Shown here one piece after another: positions 14,857 to 24,263 of a stretch of 38,536 nt of DNA; positions within the stretch are counted from its first letter, which is position 1, and each line of letters begins with the position of its first letter. The notes beneath the pieces were generated by a model, which made no database searches, was not told where the DNA came from, and saw only the letters and a program-made list of their open reading frames with translations. The DNA comes from an uncultured Mucilaginibacter sp. (lineage in GTDB: Bacteria; Bacteroidota; Bacteroidia; Sphingobacteriales; Sphingobacteriaceae): assembly GCF_903893715.1 (NCBI RefSeq), contig NZ_CAITNG010000116.1, positions 1 to 38,536 of the forward strand, given 5' to 3'. The position numbers were made by a program, and so were the translations under genes.

Positions 14857-15549
14857 TTAATTCACCAGCAACTTATACCCTTTGCCATGCACGTTGATGA
14901 TCTCTACTTTTGAGTCATCTTTTAGGTACTTGCGTATCTTGCTCAGGAACACGTCCATACTGCGGCCGTTAAAGTAGTTGTCATCGTGCCAGATGTTGAG
15001 CAGCGCTTCCTCGCGGGTGAGCACTTCGTTTTGTTTGAGGCAGAGCAGGCGCAGCAGTTCGGCTTCTTTGGTGCTTAGTTTTTGCTGGTTTTCGCCCTCG
15101 CGTATCATTTGCTGCTTATAGTCGAAATCGTATTTGCCAATCTTGAAATTGTTCTGACTGGCAGCGCCATCTTTGCCCTTTTCGTTCACACGTTTCAGCA
15201 GGGCGTTTATGCGCAACAGCAATTCTTCAATGCGAAATGGTTTGGTGATATAATCATCCCCGCCAAGGGTAAAGGCCTGTGTTTTGTCTTCAATCATGGC
15301 CTTGGCTGTGGCAAAAATGATCGGGACGGTTTGGTTCATCTTGCGTATCTCTTTACCCAGGGTAAAGCCATCCTTTTTGGGCATCATTACATCGAGGATG
15401 AGCAAGTCGTATTGGGCCTTAGTGAAGGCTTTAAGCCCCTCGTCGCCATCCTTGCACAGCACTACTTCAAATTTACCTTTAAGCTCCAGGTAGTCCTGCA
15501 AAAGCAAGCCTAAATTGGGGTCGTCTTCAACAAGTAATATTTTTTTCAT
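14857..15549 (-). CDS. OmpR/PhoB-family response regulator, RprY-like
   Basis: A DNA-binding response regulator of 230 residues. The receiver domain (1-120) has the EDD acidic triad, phospho-acceptor Asp53 in LILDVMMPKKDG, Thr81 and Lys103 in YITKPF. A winged helix of the OmpR type follows (about 130-230; STKEAELLRLLC and RSMDVFLSKIRKYL). The receiver resembles RprY of Bacteroides. It lies 12 bases after the sensor kinase gene, forming a two-gene operon. The target genes are unknown, but TTTAACAT repeats in the promoter region upstream of the kinase suggest a binding site. Confidence 0.93.
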   Translation of the reverse strand: MKKILLVEDDPNLGLLLQDYLELKGKFEVVLCKDGDEGLKAFTKAQYDLLILDVMMPKKDGFTLGKEIRKMNQTVPIIFATAKAMIEDKTQAFTLGGDDYITKPFRIEELLLRINALLKRVNEKGKDGAASQNNFKIGKYDFDYKQQMIREGENQQKLSTKEAELLRLLCLKQNEVLTREEALLNIWHDDNYFNGRSMDVFLSKIRKYLKDDSKVEIINVHGKGYKLLVN

Positions 15550-15561
15550 GCTGTTGTTTTT

Positions 15562-17436
15562 TTAATTTGAAACTTTATCGAACCTCAATTCAAACTCCGA
15601 ACCCTTATCCTTTTCCGATTTTACGCTGATGCTGCCGTTCAAACGTTTTACAATGGTATTCACATAGCTCAACCCAAGGCCAAAACCTTTGACATCGTGC
15701 AGATTGCCGGTAGGTATGCGGTAAAACTGCTCAAATATGCGGGTTTGCTGGTCGTGGCTCATGCCAATGCCTTTGTCGGCTATTTTGATAATAGCTTGCT
15801 TGTTTTTTGTTTGTGTAGTGATGGTAATTTCGGGCGTATCGTTACTGTATTTTATGGCATTGTCCACCAAATTGTATATCACGTTCGAGAAATGCAGTTC
15901 ATCGGCCTTTATCATCATCGGGCCATCGGCATAATTCAGGTCGGTTTCTATCTTAACATCGTGCTTTTGTAACTTCAGCAACATACTATCGAGCACGGTG
16001 GTGATCATCTCGTTCACATCCACCGATTTGATATCCAGCTTAAAGTCGTCCTTTTCTATCTTGGCGATGTTCAACACCCGTTCGATATGGCTGCCCAGAC
16101 GTACATTTTCTTCATATATAATGTTGGCCAGTTTTGATACCCTTTTGGTATCGCGCGCTATCTCGTCATCCTTTAAAGCCTCGCTGGCTATCATAATGGT
16201 GGATACCGGAGTTTTGAACTCGTGGGTCATGTTGTTGATAAAATCGGTTTTCATTTCCGATATCTTCTTTTGGCGAAGGATGGCGTAAATGGTAAAACCA
16301 AAGCAAAAAATGAGTACCAGCAATAAACCCCCGCTGGTAGCCATGGTAGCGGCCATATGGCTTAAAATAAGCGAATTTTTTTTAGGGAAGGAAATGACCA
16401 ATTTACCGGGGTCGTTGATGACGGCCTGGTTAAAAATGGGCATCTTATAACTTTCAGCCTCAATAAAAACGGGCCGTTCGCCATTCATGTCCATCGCTTT
16501 GGAGAAAATAAGCGAATCGTTGTGTGCGGTAGTTACCTCGTAGCTATATAACAGGTCGATACCGCGGGTATTCAGTTCAAAACGTAATAACGAGTCGATA
16601 AGTGCCTGGTTGAGGCGTTGCGGCAACGGTTCATTGGTGCGTTGGTATTCTTCCGCAAGATTTTCAAAAACCTCGGCTTTGGGCTTTATTTTGATCACTT
16701 TATCGTGCTGCGGACTGGTTTCAACCTGTAACAAATGTTGTACCCGCTTTACCTGTGCTTCTTTTTCTTTACGGTCGTGCTCGCGTTGCCACAGGGGATT
16801 GATATGGCGCTCCGATATCACCTGCCGCCCCATCATCGGGTCGATATAAACTATGCTGGTAGTATCGTATTTGTTGAGCTTGTTGCCGTTATGCAAAGTT
16901 TGCAGAGGCACTAAAGATGGTGTAAGCACTTGCTGCACTTGCCCAAACTCGTTGGTAAATTCCTGCACATTCACTTGTATGCCCACTTCCTCCAAATCTT
17001 TGGCAAAATTGCGCATTGCGACTAATTGCTTTAGCGTGTCTTTTAAACGGGTTATACGTTCGTTGTGGTTTTTGCCTGTAGGGGTGTAAAACACCGAGGT
17101 TGTTGTTGTCAACGAATCGTAGTTGGCAGGTGCAGAATTTTTGCGGTTGGTACTTACGGTACTGTACAAGTATTTTTTGTTTTTGTAAGTTACATGTACG
17201 GGAGTATCGGCCCCGTCTGCCTTGGGCAGATACTTTGCCTTGGTATTTAAAAAGTTGATATGGTCCTGCTCGCTTATTTTCGAAACTACAGTATTGAGGG
17301 CTTCGTTAACCGAGCGGTCGAACAATTCGGATTGTAAATGGTACGATTGGCGGAGGAAATAGAATTGCATAGCCATTACGCCCAGCAGCGCAGCAGCCAT
17401 CAATGTAGTGATCAAAACTATACTCCTTTTTTTCAT
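15562..17436 (-). CDS. Sensor histidine kinase, RprX-like
   Basis: A membrane sensor kinase of 624 residues. Transmembrane segment 1 lies at about 7-28, a large periplasmic sensor region at about 30-355 and transmembrane segment 2 at about 358-387. The HisKA domain carries phospho-acceptor His405 in MTHEFKTPVSTIMIA, and the HATPase domain has VIYNLVDNAIKYSND, ADKGIGM and GFGLGLSYV. There is no HAMP or PAS. The overall plan and receiver pairing resemble RprX/RprY. It is co-transcribed with the regulator gene and divergent from the secreted protein gene at 17570, which may be its target. Confidence 0.93.
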   Translation of the reverse strand: MKKRSIVLITTLMAAALLGVMAMQFYFLRQSYHLQSELFDRSVNEALNTVVSKISEQDHINFLNTKAKYLPKADGADTPVHVTYKNKKYLYSTVSTNRKNSAPANYDSLTTTTSVFYTPTGKNHNERITRLKDTLKQLVAMRNFAKDLEEVGIQVNVQEFTNEFGQVQQVLTPSLVPLQTLHNGNKLNKYDTTSIVYIDPMMGRQVISERHINPLWQREHDRKEKEAQVKRVQHLLQVETSPQHDKVIKIKPKAEVFENLAEEYQRTNEPLPQRLNQALIDSLLRFELNTRGIDLLYSYEVTTAHNDSLIFSKAMDMNGERPVFIEAESYKMPIFNQAVINDPGKLVISFPKKNSLILSHMAATMATSGGLLLVLIFCFGFTIYAILRQKKISEMKTDFINNMTHEFKTPVSTIMIASEALKDDEIARDTKRVSKLANIIYEENVRLGSHIERVLNIAKIEKDDFKLDIKSVDVNEMITTVLDSMLLKLQKHDVKIETDLNYADGPMMIKADELHFSNVIYNLVDNAIKYSNDTPEITITTQTKNKQAIIKIADKGIGMSHDQQTRIFEQFYRIPTGNLHDVKGFGLGLSYVNTIVKRLNGSISVKSEKDKGSEFELRFDKVSN

Positions 17437-17477
17437 CCAACAACAAAAATATCTGATTTATGACCAAGTGAGCCCGG

Positions 17478-17507
17478 TTTAACATTTTTTAACATATCAT
17501 TTAACAT
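17478..17507. promoter_or_regulatory. Three TTTAACAT direct repeats upstream of the kinase and secreted protein genes
   Basis: TTTAACAT occurs at 17478, 17488 and 17500, in the spacer between the divergent genes. The outer copies are 22 bases apart (two helical turns), the pattern expected for an OmpR/PhoB-family regulator. The third copy overlaps the -33 position of the plus-strand promoter. Confidence 0.5.
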
Positions 17508-17527
17508 CTTCGCATACAATGCCTTAG

Positions 17528-17535
17528 TAACTTTG
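17528..17535 (+). promoter_or_regulatory. -7 element of the secreted protein gene
   Basis: TAACTTTG matches the consensus exactly and lies 34 bases before the ATG. No -33 TTG is present, consistent with a promoter that needs an activator. Confidence 0.55.
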
Positions 17536-17569
17536 GTTAAACAATCATTATTTACTAAACGCTTTGATC

Positions 17570-18481
17570 ATGAAAAAACTACTAAGCCCCGGTTTCGAGT
17601 TTATGTTTGCGTTGGGCATCATCGCCATATTTATGCTGCCGCCTATTGTGATGGCGCAAAGCCATAAAGAGGATTTGGAAGTCAATATCAACAATAAAGA
17701 TACCTTAATTAACGGTAAAAACATCAGGGACCTGTCGCCAGCCGAGCGCAAAGAGGCATTGGCCAAGCTGAACGGATTGAACGACAATTTTTCGTTTAAA
17801 TTTAACGGACCGGATTCATCCAAACGGATAACGTTAAGGATGCGCAAAAACGGTGATAAAACCCAGGATATAGTGATAGAAAGGGACGGAAAAGCCGACG
17901 ATGTAATCGCCACCATACCCGATATGGGGAACCGGTTCTTTTTTAGGAACGACAGTGCAAGCCGTGCCGAAAGACGGTCGGAGCTGCGCAAATTGGGCGA
18001 TATGAGCGGCATGAGTTTTAATTTTGAGCCAATGGCACCGGGGAACAACAACCCTCAGGTTTATAGCTTTAATAACGGCCGCACCACAATAATGGGGCGT
18101 AACCGAAAAAATACGCAGAGCTTCAGTTTTTCGAACGTGGATAATGACGGAATCAGCACGCATATCGATTTTAACGTGAGTGATGCCAGTGCGGATAACG
18201 CGAAAAGGATAGCAGGTACAGAGAAAACAGATTTGGAGATAAAGGACCTGGTTTTAAGCCCTCAATTTTCATCGAACAAGCTTACGATCAATTTTTCGTT
18301 AACCGGAATTGGTACAGCCGAGGTGAGCTTTAAAAATACCGAAGGCGCAATTTTATGGACGGGCAAAGTGGCATCAAACAACTTTACCAAAACCTTTGAA
18401 CTGCCTCAAAACGGGGTATACTATCTTGAGGTTAAACAAGGTGGTAAAACAGGTTTAAAACGAATTATAAAAGAAGAATAA
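17570..18481 (+). CDS. Secreted protein with a C-terminal sorting-like domain
   Basis: A 303-residue exported protein from the ATG at 17570; an upstream TTG would add only two residues. Signal peptide about 1-28 ending VMAQ. The central part is low-complexity, charged and unfamiliar. The last 75 residues (from LVLSPQFSSNKLTINFSL to GVYYLEVKQGG and KRIIKEE) resemble the beta-sandwich Por-secretion (T9SS type A) sorting domain. It is divergent from the RprXY-like genes, an arrangement like cpxP beside cpxRA, so it may report on or feed back to that system. Function unknown. Confidence 0.8.
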   Translation: MKKLLSPGFEFMFALGIIAIFMLPPIVMAQSHKEDLEVNINNKDTLINGKNIRDLSPAERKEALAKLNGLNDNFSFKFNGPDSSKRITLRMRKNGDKTQDIVIERDGKADDVIATIPDMGNRFFFRNDSASRAERRSELRKLGDMSGMSFNFEPMAPGNNNPQVYSFNNGRTTIMGRNRKNTQSFSFSNVDNDGISTHIDFNVSDASADNAKRIAGTEKTDLEIKDLVLSPQFSSNKLTINFSLTGIGTAEVSFKNTEGAILWTGKVASNNFTKTFELPQNGVYYLEVKQGGKTGLKRIIKEE

Positions 18482-18500
18482 CAGCGAATTGTTAAATAAA

Positions 18501-18530
18501 AAGGGCGAACTTAAAAGTTCGCCCTTTTTT
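18501..18530. terminator. Bidirectional terminator
   Basis: AAGGGCGAACTT-aa-AAGTTCGCCCTT with A and T runs on its flanks lies between the convergent secreted protein and phosphatase genes. Confidence 0.9.
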
Positions 18531-18534
18531 GTGC

Positions 18535-19899
18535 CTATTTTAAATTGAGTAGGTAGGTGTGCATATTGTCGCTCAGCTTTTCTACATCCCATTCATCGTT
18601 TAGTTTTTTAAGATAGAAGGCTTTTACGTCTTCCCACTTGTAATACGGCGGGGTTTGTGTTTTTAAACCGTCAATAGCAATTTCGTTTTCGTTCAGCAAA
18701 AATTTCACCAGGTAATCGCGTCGGGTATCGGGAGTGGTGCCTTTGTAAAATATCCACTGTATGTTGGCACTTAAAGGTATTACCTCTTCGGCTTTCCAAA
18801 CCTTTTCGAATTTAAAGATATCGTTGCTCTCTTTGCTTACGCCCTTAAAGTTCATTAATGCCGCCAGCGAAGCGATGGACTCGGACGTGGTGATGCGTAC
18901 GTCGGCGGCCACGTTTTGGCCTATAGAGTAAGCGTCTGTAGTATTGATCATGTTGACGAGCAAAGGCACCGCGCTGCGCACCTGTATGCCTTGTTTATCG
19001 TTACCCGGCCCGCTCTTGTAAAAATCGGCGGCCGAGTTGAGGTTATCGAACAAGGCCAACTCGTCGCAGGTAAAAAATGAGCGGATATCCACTTGTGCCC
19101 AGGTATAGCCGGCCAAAGTAATTTCGCGGTGTATAGCGTTGGTTACCAGGCTCAAATTGTACATATCGGCAATAAACTTGTTCTGGGTATCTTCGTCAAT
19201 ACTGTCGAAAAAGCTTTGTTCAAAAAAGCGGTTCAAAAAACGTATGTTAAAGTTATCGGGGCGTTTTGTATCCCTAATATTGTCAACATTGTCTTTCCAG
19301 TCGCCTTTTTCAGCAAACTCCTTAAGTCCGGGACCTGATTTAAAGGGTTGCAGGTTATCATCATCGTTATAGTCGGTTTTATCGCAACCGGGCGCATCTA
19401 AAGTACGGTTAAGCCCGGCAAGCAGGGCTGCGGCGCTTTGCGTCATCCTTTCTTCTTTTACCGCCGAAACTTTGATGCAACTGCCCGGTTTAAACACCGA
19501 AGGGTATTCGGCTAACATACGCTTACCAATAGCTTTTTGATCGTCAATCCCCGAAAGGGTGATGTTATCGAGTTTGGGTTTTTCGAGGGTTTCGATGAGG
19601 GCGAGCATTTTGCGCAGTTTGTTACCGTCTACCTTTAGCGCATGGGCGCTGTCAGCCTTTTGCAGGATGTGGAATACGAAAGTGGTAGATACATCTTTAA
19701 CCAAATGCGAAGCACCATGCCGGCCCACATAGTTGATAAAAATGGGGGTGTACTCTTCGGGCGTTGGCGTAACCGGGTTTTGCGGCCCGGGATAAAGAGA
19801 TTGGCTGCCCCAATAAAAATCGGCGCAATTTTGGGCCTTCGAAGGGTTTGCAAAAGCAAATACAGCTAAAAACGAAAAATAGAAAAGGCGTTTTTTCAT
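18535..19899 (-). CDS. Histidine-type phosphatase (branch 2, MINPP/phytase-like)
   Basis: A secreted histidine acid phosphatase-superfamily protein of 454 residues with a signal peptide (1-22, ending SKAQ). The catalytic motif is in NYVGRHGASH near residue 60, so the nucleophilic His is present, but the second Arg of the usual RHGxR is replaced. Further conserved pieces are VKEERMTQSAAALLAG and PLSANIQWIFYKG. The family's C-terminal H-A-E motif aligns with TTSE here, keeping Glu but not His. Members act on inositol phosphates or other organic phosphates in the periplasm. It ends the receptor/lipoprotein region and appears to have its own promoter. Confidence 0.85.
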   Translation of the reverse strand: MKKRLFYFSFLAVFAFANPSKAQNCADFYWGSQSLYPGPQNPVTPTPEEYTPIFINYVGRHGASHLVKDVSTTFVFHILQKADSAHALKVDGNKLRKMLALIETLEKPKLDNITLSGIDDQKAIGKRMLAEYPSVFKPGSCIKVSAVKEERMTQSAAALLAGLNRTLDAPGCDKTDYNDDDNLQPFKSGPGLKEFAEKGDWKDNVDNIRDTKRPDNFNIRFLNRFFEQSFFDSIDEDTQNKFIADMYNLSLVTNAIHREITLAGYTWAQVDIRSFFTCDELALFDNLNSAADFYKSGPGNDKQGIQVRSAVPLLVNMINTTDAYSIGQNVAADVRITTSESIASLAALMNFKGVSKESNDIFKFEKVWKAEEVIPLSANIQWIFYKGTTPDTRRDYLVKFLLNENEIAIDGLKTQTPPYYKWEDVKAFYLKKLNDEWDVEKLSDNMHTYLLNLK

Positions 19900-20004
19900 T
19901 TGATATGATGATTGTTTAACCGGGTTATTGTATAAAAATGTTTAACGATACCGTAAAGATATAATTATACAACTATTTGATGTTATACCAAAAATGACAA
20001 AATA

Positions 20005-20038
20005 AAAAATGCGCTCCTTTTTTTAAGGAGCGCATTTT
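20005..20038 (-). terminator. Terminator after the beta-helix lipoprotein gene
   Basis: AAAATGCGCTCCTT and AAGGAGCGCATTTT form a 14-base-pair stem, with A runs on the left that read as T on the minus strand. Confidence 0.88.
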
Positions 20039-20059
20039 GTGATGAGGTTAAAGCTGTTT

Positions 20060-21481
20060 TTAAAAGTGTTGGTTACCTGTACCATTGGTTTGGTAAGCAC
20101 CAATATCGCGGCCAGGCAGGGTATATTGGGTTACGCCATAAATAGGATCTAACGGCACTGTTGAATTTTGTACACCATAAGGAACAAAATTTGTATAGCC
20201 TTTACCGATATAGGTAGATGTTGACTTTAAGTTAAAGTTATAGCTGCCTACTGTAACAATGTCGCGCAGGTTAGCGCCAGTTGGCAATGGAACAGGACCG
20301 TTAATAAATTGAGGATTGTTTGTTCCCAATATCACGGTGTTTGCAGTATAAGTTTGACCTGGGGCCCAACCTGCCGGTAAAAAGGTTGATGGCAAAGGCA
20401 CATCAGTAGGTTGCGCTGCTGTTATTGCCGTACTAACCGATAACGACGGATAGATCTGGTTGGCAACCGATGCCGAATCGGTATACGTATAGTTATAGCC
20501 GTAGCGGATGTTTGCAGTATCGGCAATAGGGTTTTGAACTATCCGTAAACCAAATTTGCAGTTTACGATGATATTGTTGTATGCCATGCCTGCAGCGCCT
20601 TGTTCAAAATTTAATGAACCACCACGGCCTGCAGCCGAGCGACGGTAACCGCAGTTGATGATGGTATTGTTGTACATACGGATATTTGATTCGGGTACAC
20701 CTGGGATGGCCGAGATGTTGGAATTTTTTGGCCCGTTGGTGGCTATACCGATGCAAACATTGTAGGCAAAATCGCCAATGGTACCGGCTTTGGCATTTAA
20801 TGCCTCGCCGCTGTTATAACCGCATTTTTCGAATGTGTTACGGTAAAACTCCAGTTTACCGCCGAGGGTACGTACAGCATCGTCAACACTGCCATATATC
20901 CACGAATCTTCGAGCACCAATACGCCATAAGGGTTTTGGAAATAAATAGGATAAGGGCTTGCCGAAAGTACCGCGATATCGCCGCTTGGTTTGCCACCGG
21001 CAAACTCGATGTGTGTCCATTTTAAAATGATCTTGTTGCAATCATTGGCGCCTATAATGCCTGTCCATTTACCAACATAAGCCACATCTGTAGCCGGGTT
21101 GGCACCAATCTGGTCTGTCCTGGTTAAACCGGGATAAGTAAAATAAACAGGTGCATCTTTTGTGCCTAAACTGAGCAAGGTCCCATGTACACCAACGCCC
21201 CAGTTGCCGGTGAAAGCCACGGTTGCGCCGGGCTGGATGATGAGCGTGTCTTTAGGATTGATAACCACGTTACCGCAAATGGTATAGGTTTGGCCGGCCA
21301 GCATGGTGCCTTTGATAGCCACTGCCGTTGCACCAACCCCGATACAACTTGCATTGCTTATGGGTGATGAAATGGGCACTACTGCCGATGACAGGTTTTT
21401 AAAATCGGCCGTTTGTTTGCACGAGAAAAAAACTGAGCCTGAAAACAACAGCACGATGAGGATATAAAATACTTTTTTCAT
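20060..21481 (-). CDS. Beta-helix-like lipoprotein paired with a TonB receptor (copy 2)
   Basis: A 473-residue exported lipoprotein from the ATG at 21481; the longer reading would overlap the receptor gene and spoil the signal. Signal with lipobox VFFSC, lipidated Cys21. The mature protein has repeated short strands with Asn/Gly turns (YNNTIINCGYR, AYNNIIVNCKFG, LEDSWIYGS), typical of a right-handed parallel beta-helix. It ends GAYQTNGTGNQHF. It starts 4 bases after the receptor stop, so the two are one operon. A paralogue sits at 24560-26023. The role is inferred as a surface partner of the receptor, possibly substrate binding; no catalytic residues were identified. Confidence 0.82.
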   Translation of the reverse strand: MKKVFYILIVLLFSGSVFFSCKQTADFKNLSSAVVPISSPISNASCIGVGATAVAIKGTMLAGQTYTICGNVVINPKDTLIIQPGATVAFTGNWGVGVHGTLLSLGTKDAPVYFTYPGLTRTDQIGANPATDVAYVGKWTGIIGANDCNKIILKWTHIEFAGGKPSGDIAVLSASPYPIYFQNPYGVLVLEDSWIYGSVDDAVRTLGGKLEFYRNTFEKCGYNSGEALNAKAGTIGDFAYNVCIGIATNGPKNSNISAIPGVPESNIRMYNNTIINCGYRRSAAGRGGSLNFEQGAAGMAYNNIIVNCKFGLRIVQNPIADTANIRYGYNYTYTDSASVANQIYPSLSVSTAITAAQPTDVPLPSTFLPAGWAPGQTYTANTVILGTNNPQFINGPVPLPTGANLRDIVTVGSYNFNLKSTSTYIGKGYTNFVPYGVQNSTVPLDPIYGVTQYTLPGRDIGAYQTNGTGNQHF

Positions 21482-21485
21482 GAGA

Positions 21486-24260
21486 TTAAAATTTATAGCG
21501 TAAGCCAAATAAATAATTGGTTTTGAAATTGTCTTTTTGAACAGTGATCACATTGTTAGGATCAATTTGCAATGCCAATGTGCGTGAACCCGGCGCGGCC
21601 AGGTAAGCGTTATATGATTCATGCAACTCCAAAACATACGGTGTATTGGTTAAGTTGTTGGCTTTGCCAAATACGGTAAAGTTTTTGCCGATGCTCTTCT
21701 CAATTGAAAAATCGAGCTGCTCGGTTGGGCGTTGCCAGTAATCCAAACCATAGGCCGGGTTAACCAATGCGATGCGTTGGCCGGTATAAACAAAGGCCAC
21801 CTGCATATTTAAGCCCAATTTGGAGTTTTTGTAAACCAACGCGGCGTTACCAATATTGTCGGACTGTCCTTGTAAGGGCCTGGTTTCCGACTGGATCTGT
21901 GAGGTTACGATACCCGAGCTGTTACGGAAGTAGTATAACTTATCGGTAGTGATCTGCGATTTGGTATAGGTGTAATTAGCTATCACGCCAAAGGGGCCGA
22001 AATATTTGGTAAATACCGCTTCGAAACCATAGTTGGTAGCATCGCCAAAGTTTTCGGGCATAAGGTATGTTGAGGTACCTACGGCCACCACAGCGTATTC
22101 TATCGGGTTGTGTATGCGTTTGTAAAAGGCCCCCAATAGAATTTCGTCTGCGTTTTTAGGGAAGAGCTCATAACGGAAATCGATATTATCGGCAGTGGTA
22201 TGGTTTAATCCTTCGGGGTTGCCCACTTCTTTAAATATCTCACCTTGTTGGCCATCCGGTATCATGTCCGAAAACGAAGGACGGGCTATGGCACGATAGT
22301 ACGATAAGCGCAAGGCTTCATTATCACGTAAGCCATATTTTAAAATTCCGCTTGGTAAAAAGTCGGTATAATTAATCTCACCCGCTTGAGCGGCAACTGC
22401 AATAGGCAATTGCGTTGCATAGTTTTGTTTGGTGTACTCCATACGTAAACCACCTAAAGCTTCCAACCTATCGGTCAGTTCCCATTTACCCTGGGCATAG
22501 GCTGCGGCAATGTTTTCTTTAAAGGTGTAAGTATTGCCATCAGGGTTCCAAAGCGATGCCCCTGTGTTTTTAAATATATAGTTGGCAGCGTCTATACTGG
22601 TATAGGGCTGTATACTGTTTGTACCTAAATAAGGTGTCAAACTATAACTGTTATAATAATTATCGCGCGATTTGTTGCGCTCCAAACCACCAAATTTCAA
22701 TTCGAATGCCCTTTTAAACAATTTAAAGTTATCAGTCAGGTTCAGGTACACCGAGTAGTCCTGGTCGCTGTTATGGGTCCAGATGCGGGTCATGCCTTGC
22801 AAAATATCAACACTGGTCGAAGTTTTTGTGATTGGGTACTCGTGCGTAAATTCTGCCTGGTCGGGCACATGGTTATCTGCTTGTGAGTAAGCCAGCGACC
22901 AATCGAATTTCAAGGCGTCGGTTAATTGATGTACACCTTGTAACGTAGAGTTATAGATGGATTGGTATTGCCATTTACTACGTGCGGAAGCATCGACTAA
23001 GGAGTTAAGCGCGATGGTATCGCTTATCCTGCGGGTTTGGTAATCATCCAAGCGCACAAACACGTTGACTAAGGATATTTTGTTACGGCTGTTGAATTTG
23101 TAGTCGAACTTGTTGTTCAGACCTATACGGCGGCTTTCCTGCGAATACGTACGGGCTTGTAAGTCTGTAAATTGGGGTATGTTGTTTACACCCGGCTGTG
23201 CACTCGGTAAAAAGAAAGTAGAGTTGTTACCGGTAAAATTGTCCTGATAGCTGGTCGAAATAATAAAGCCCAGCTTTTTGTCGGCAAACAAACGGTCGCC
23301 AAAGGTAATACCGAAGTTGATGTTAATCGGGTTGGCTTTGTTTGAGAAGTGTAGGTTGTTCACCGGGAAATCGGAAGGAACGGCTGCGTAAGTGCTCCCG
23401 TTTATTTCGGTAGGCGCTAATTTGCTGATGGTCGACCTGTCGAATTGCTCAAAGCTACGGCCAGCAAAAATAGCGTTGTAACCTGCTGCAAAATTTGCCT
23501 GCAACAAAGTTTTTGCGGGGGCATCCTTCATCACCAGGTTAATGGTACCGCCAATGGCATCACCTTCCATTGATGGGGTAAGCGTTTTGCTTACTTCAAG
23601 GCGCTCCAACAATTCGGAAGGGAAAAGATCCAGCGGGATAAAACGGCTCTTGTTATCGGGGCTTGGTATTTTTATTCCGTTAACAAGGGTGTTGATGTAG
23701 CGTTTTTCCATACCGCGGATGATAGGATAACGTCCTTCGCCCGAGTTGCTACGCTCAATGGTTACGCCGGATACCCGTTGGGTTACGTTGGCCACAGTTA
23801 CATCGGGCGAAAGCTCGATGCTTTTAGCCGATACCACGTTTACCACCTCATCGGCATTCTTTTCGATAGTGCGGGCACGCTTGTCGGTCGAGTTTTCGTT
23901 GTCGACAATAGTTACCGAGCTTAACTCTTTGGTGGTTGGCTCCATCGACACGGTAAGGGTGCTTACTTTGCCATTGGTTACCGAAACATTTACTTCCTTG
24001 GTTTTGTAGGACACAAAACTGAGTACAAGAACGTAATCGCCTGGTTTAACATTTTTGAAGGTAAAGAAGCCGTCTAATTGTACAAACTGGCTTTTGCCTG
24101 TACCTTTTAATTGAACGGTGGCGCCAACCATGGGTTCGGCGGTAGCGGCATCGGTAACTTTGCCTTTTATGGTTGATTGCGCATTGGCAAAGGCCAAAAA
24201 GCACAACAAAAACAAGGCGAGAAACGATAATTTTTTAAGGGGAAATGTAAAGGGTTTCAT
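21486..24260 (-). CDS. TonB-dependent receptor with carboxypeptidase regulatory domain (copy 2)
   Basis: An outer-membrane TonB-dependent receptor of 924 residues from the ATG at 24260 (a TTG three bases earlier is less likely). Signal peptide about 1-28 (FANAQ), CarboxypepD_reg-like domain about 31-110, plug about 130-250 with IIRGMEKRYINTLVNG, IPSPDNKSRFIPLDLFP and LEVSKTLTP, then the beta-barrel ending in the aromatic YLFGLRYKF. It resembles the TIGR01782-type receptors used for complex nutrients and lacks a SusD neighbour. It forms an operon with the lipoprotein gene that follows. Its paralogue upstream is interrupted by a stop codon. The substrate is unknown. Confidence 0.93.
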   Translation of the reverse strand: MKPFTFPLKKLSFLALFLLCFLAFANAQSTIKGKVTDAATAEPMVGATVQLKGTGKSQFVQLDGFFTFKNVKPGDYVLVLSFVSYKTKEVNVSVTNGKVSTLTVSMEPTTKELSSVTIVDNENSTDKRARTIEKNADEVVNVVSAKSIELSPDVTVANVTQRVSGVTIERSNSGEGRYPIIRGMEKRYINTLVNGIKIPSPDNKSRFIPLDLFPSELLERLEVSKTLTPSMEGDAIGGTINLVMKDAPAKTLLQANFAAGYNAIFAGRSFEQFDRSTISKLAPTEINGSTYAAVPSDFPVNNLHFSNKANPININFGITFGDRLFADKKLGFIISTSYQDNFTGNNSTFFLPSAQPGVNNIPQFTDLQARTYSQESRRIGLNNKFDYKFNSRNKISLVNVFVRLDDYQTRRISDTIALNSLVDASARSKWQYQSIYNSTLQGVHQLTDALKFDWSLAYSQADNHVPDQAEFTHEYPITKTSTSVDILQGMTRIWTHNSDQDYSVYLNLTDNFKLFKRAFELKFGGLERNKSRDNYYNSYSLTPYLGTNSIQPYTSIDAANYIFKNTGASLWNPDGNTYTFKENIAAAYAQGKWELTDRLEALGGLRMEYTKQNYATQLPIAVAAQAGEINYTDFLPSGILKYGLRDNEALRLSYYRAIARPSFSDMIPDGQQGEIFKEVGNPEGLNHTTADNIDFRYELFPKNADEILLGAFYKRIHNPIEYAVVAVGTSTYLMPENFGDATNYGFEAVFTKYFGPFGVIANYTYTKSQITTDKLYYFRNSSGIVTSQIQSETRPLQGQSDNIGNAALVYKNSKLGLNMQVAFVYTGQRIALVNPAYGLDYWQRPTEQLDFSIEKSIGKNFTVFGKANNLTNTPYVLELHESYNAYLAAPGSRTLALQIDPNNVITVQKDNFKTNYLFGLRYKF

Positions 24261-24263
24261 CAA

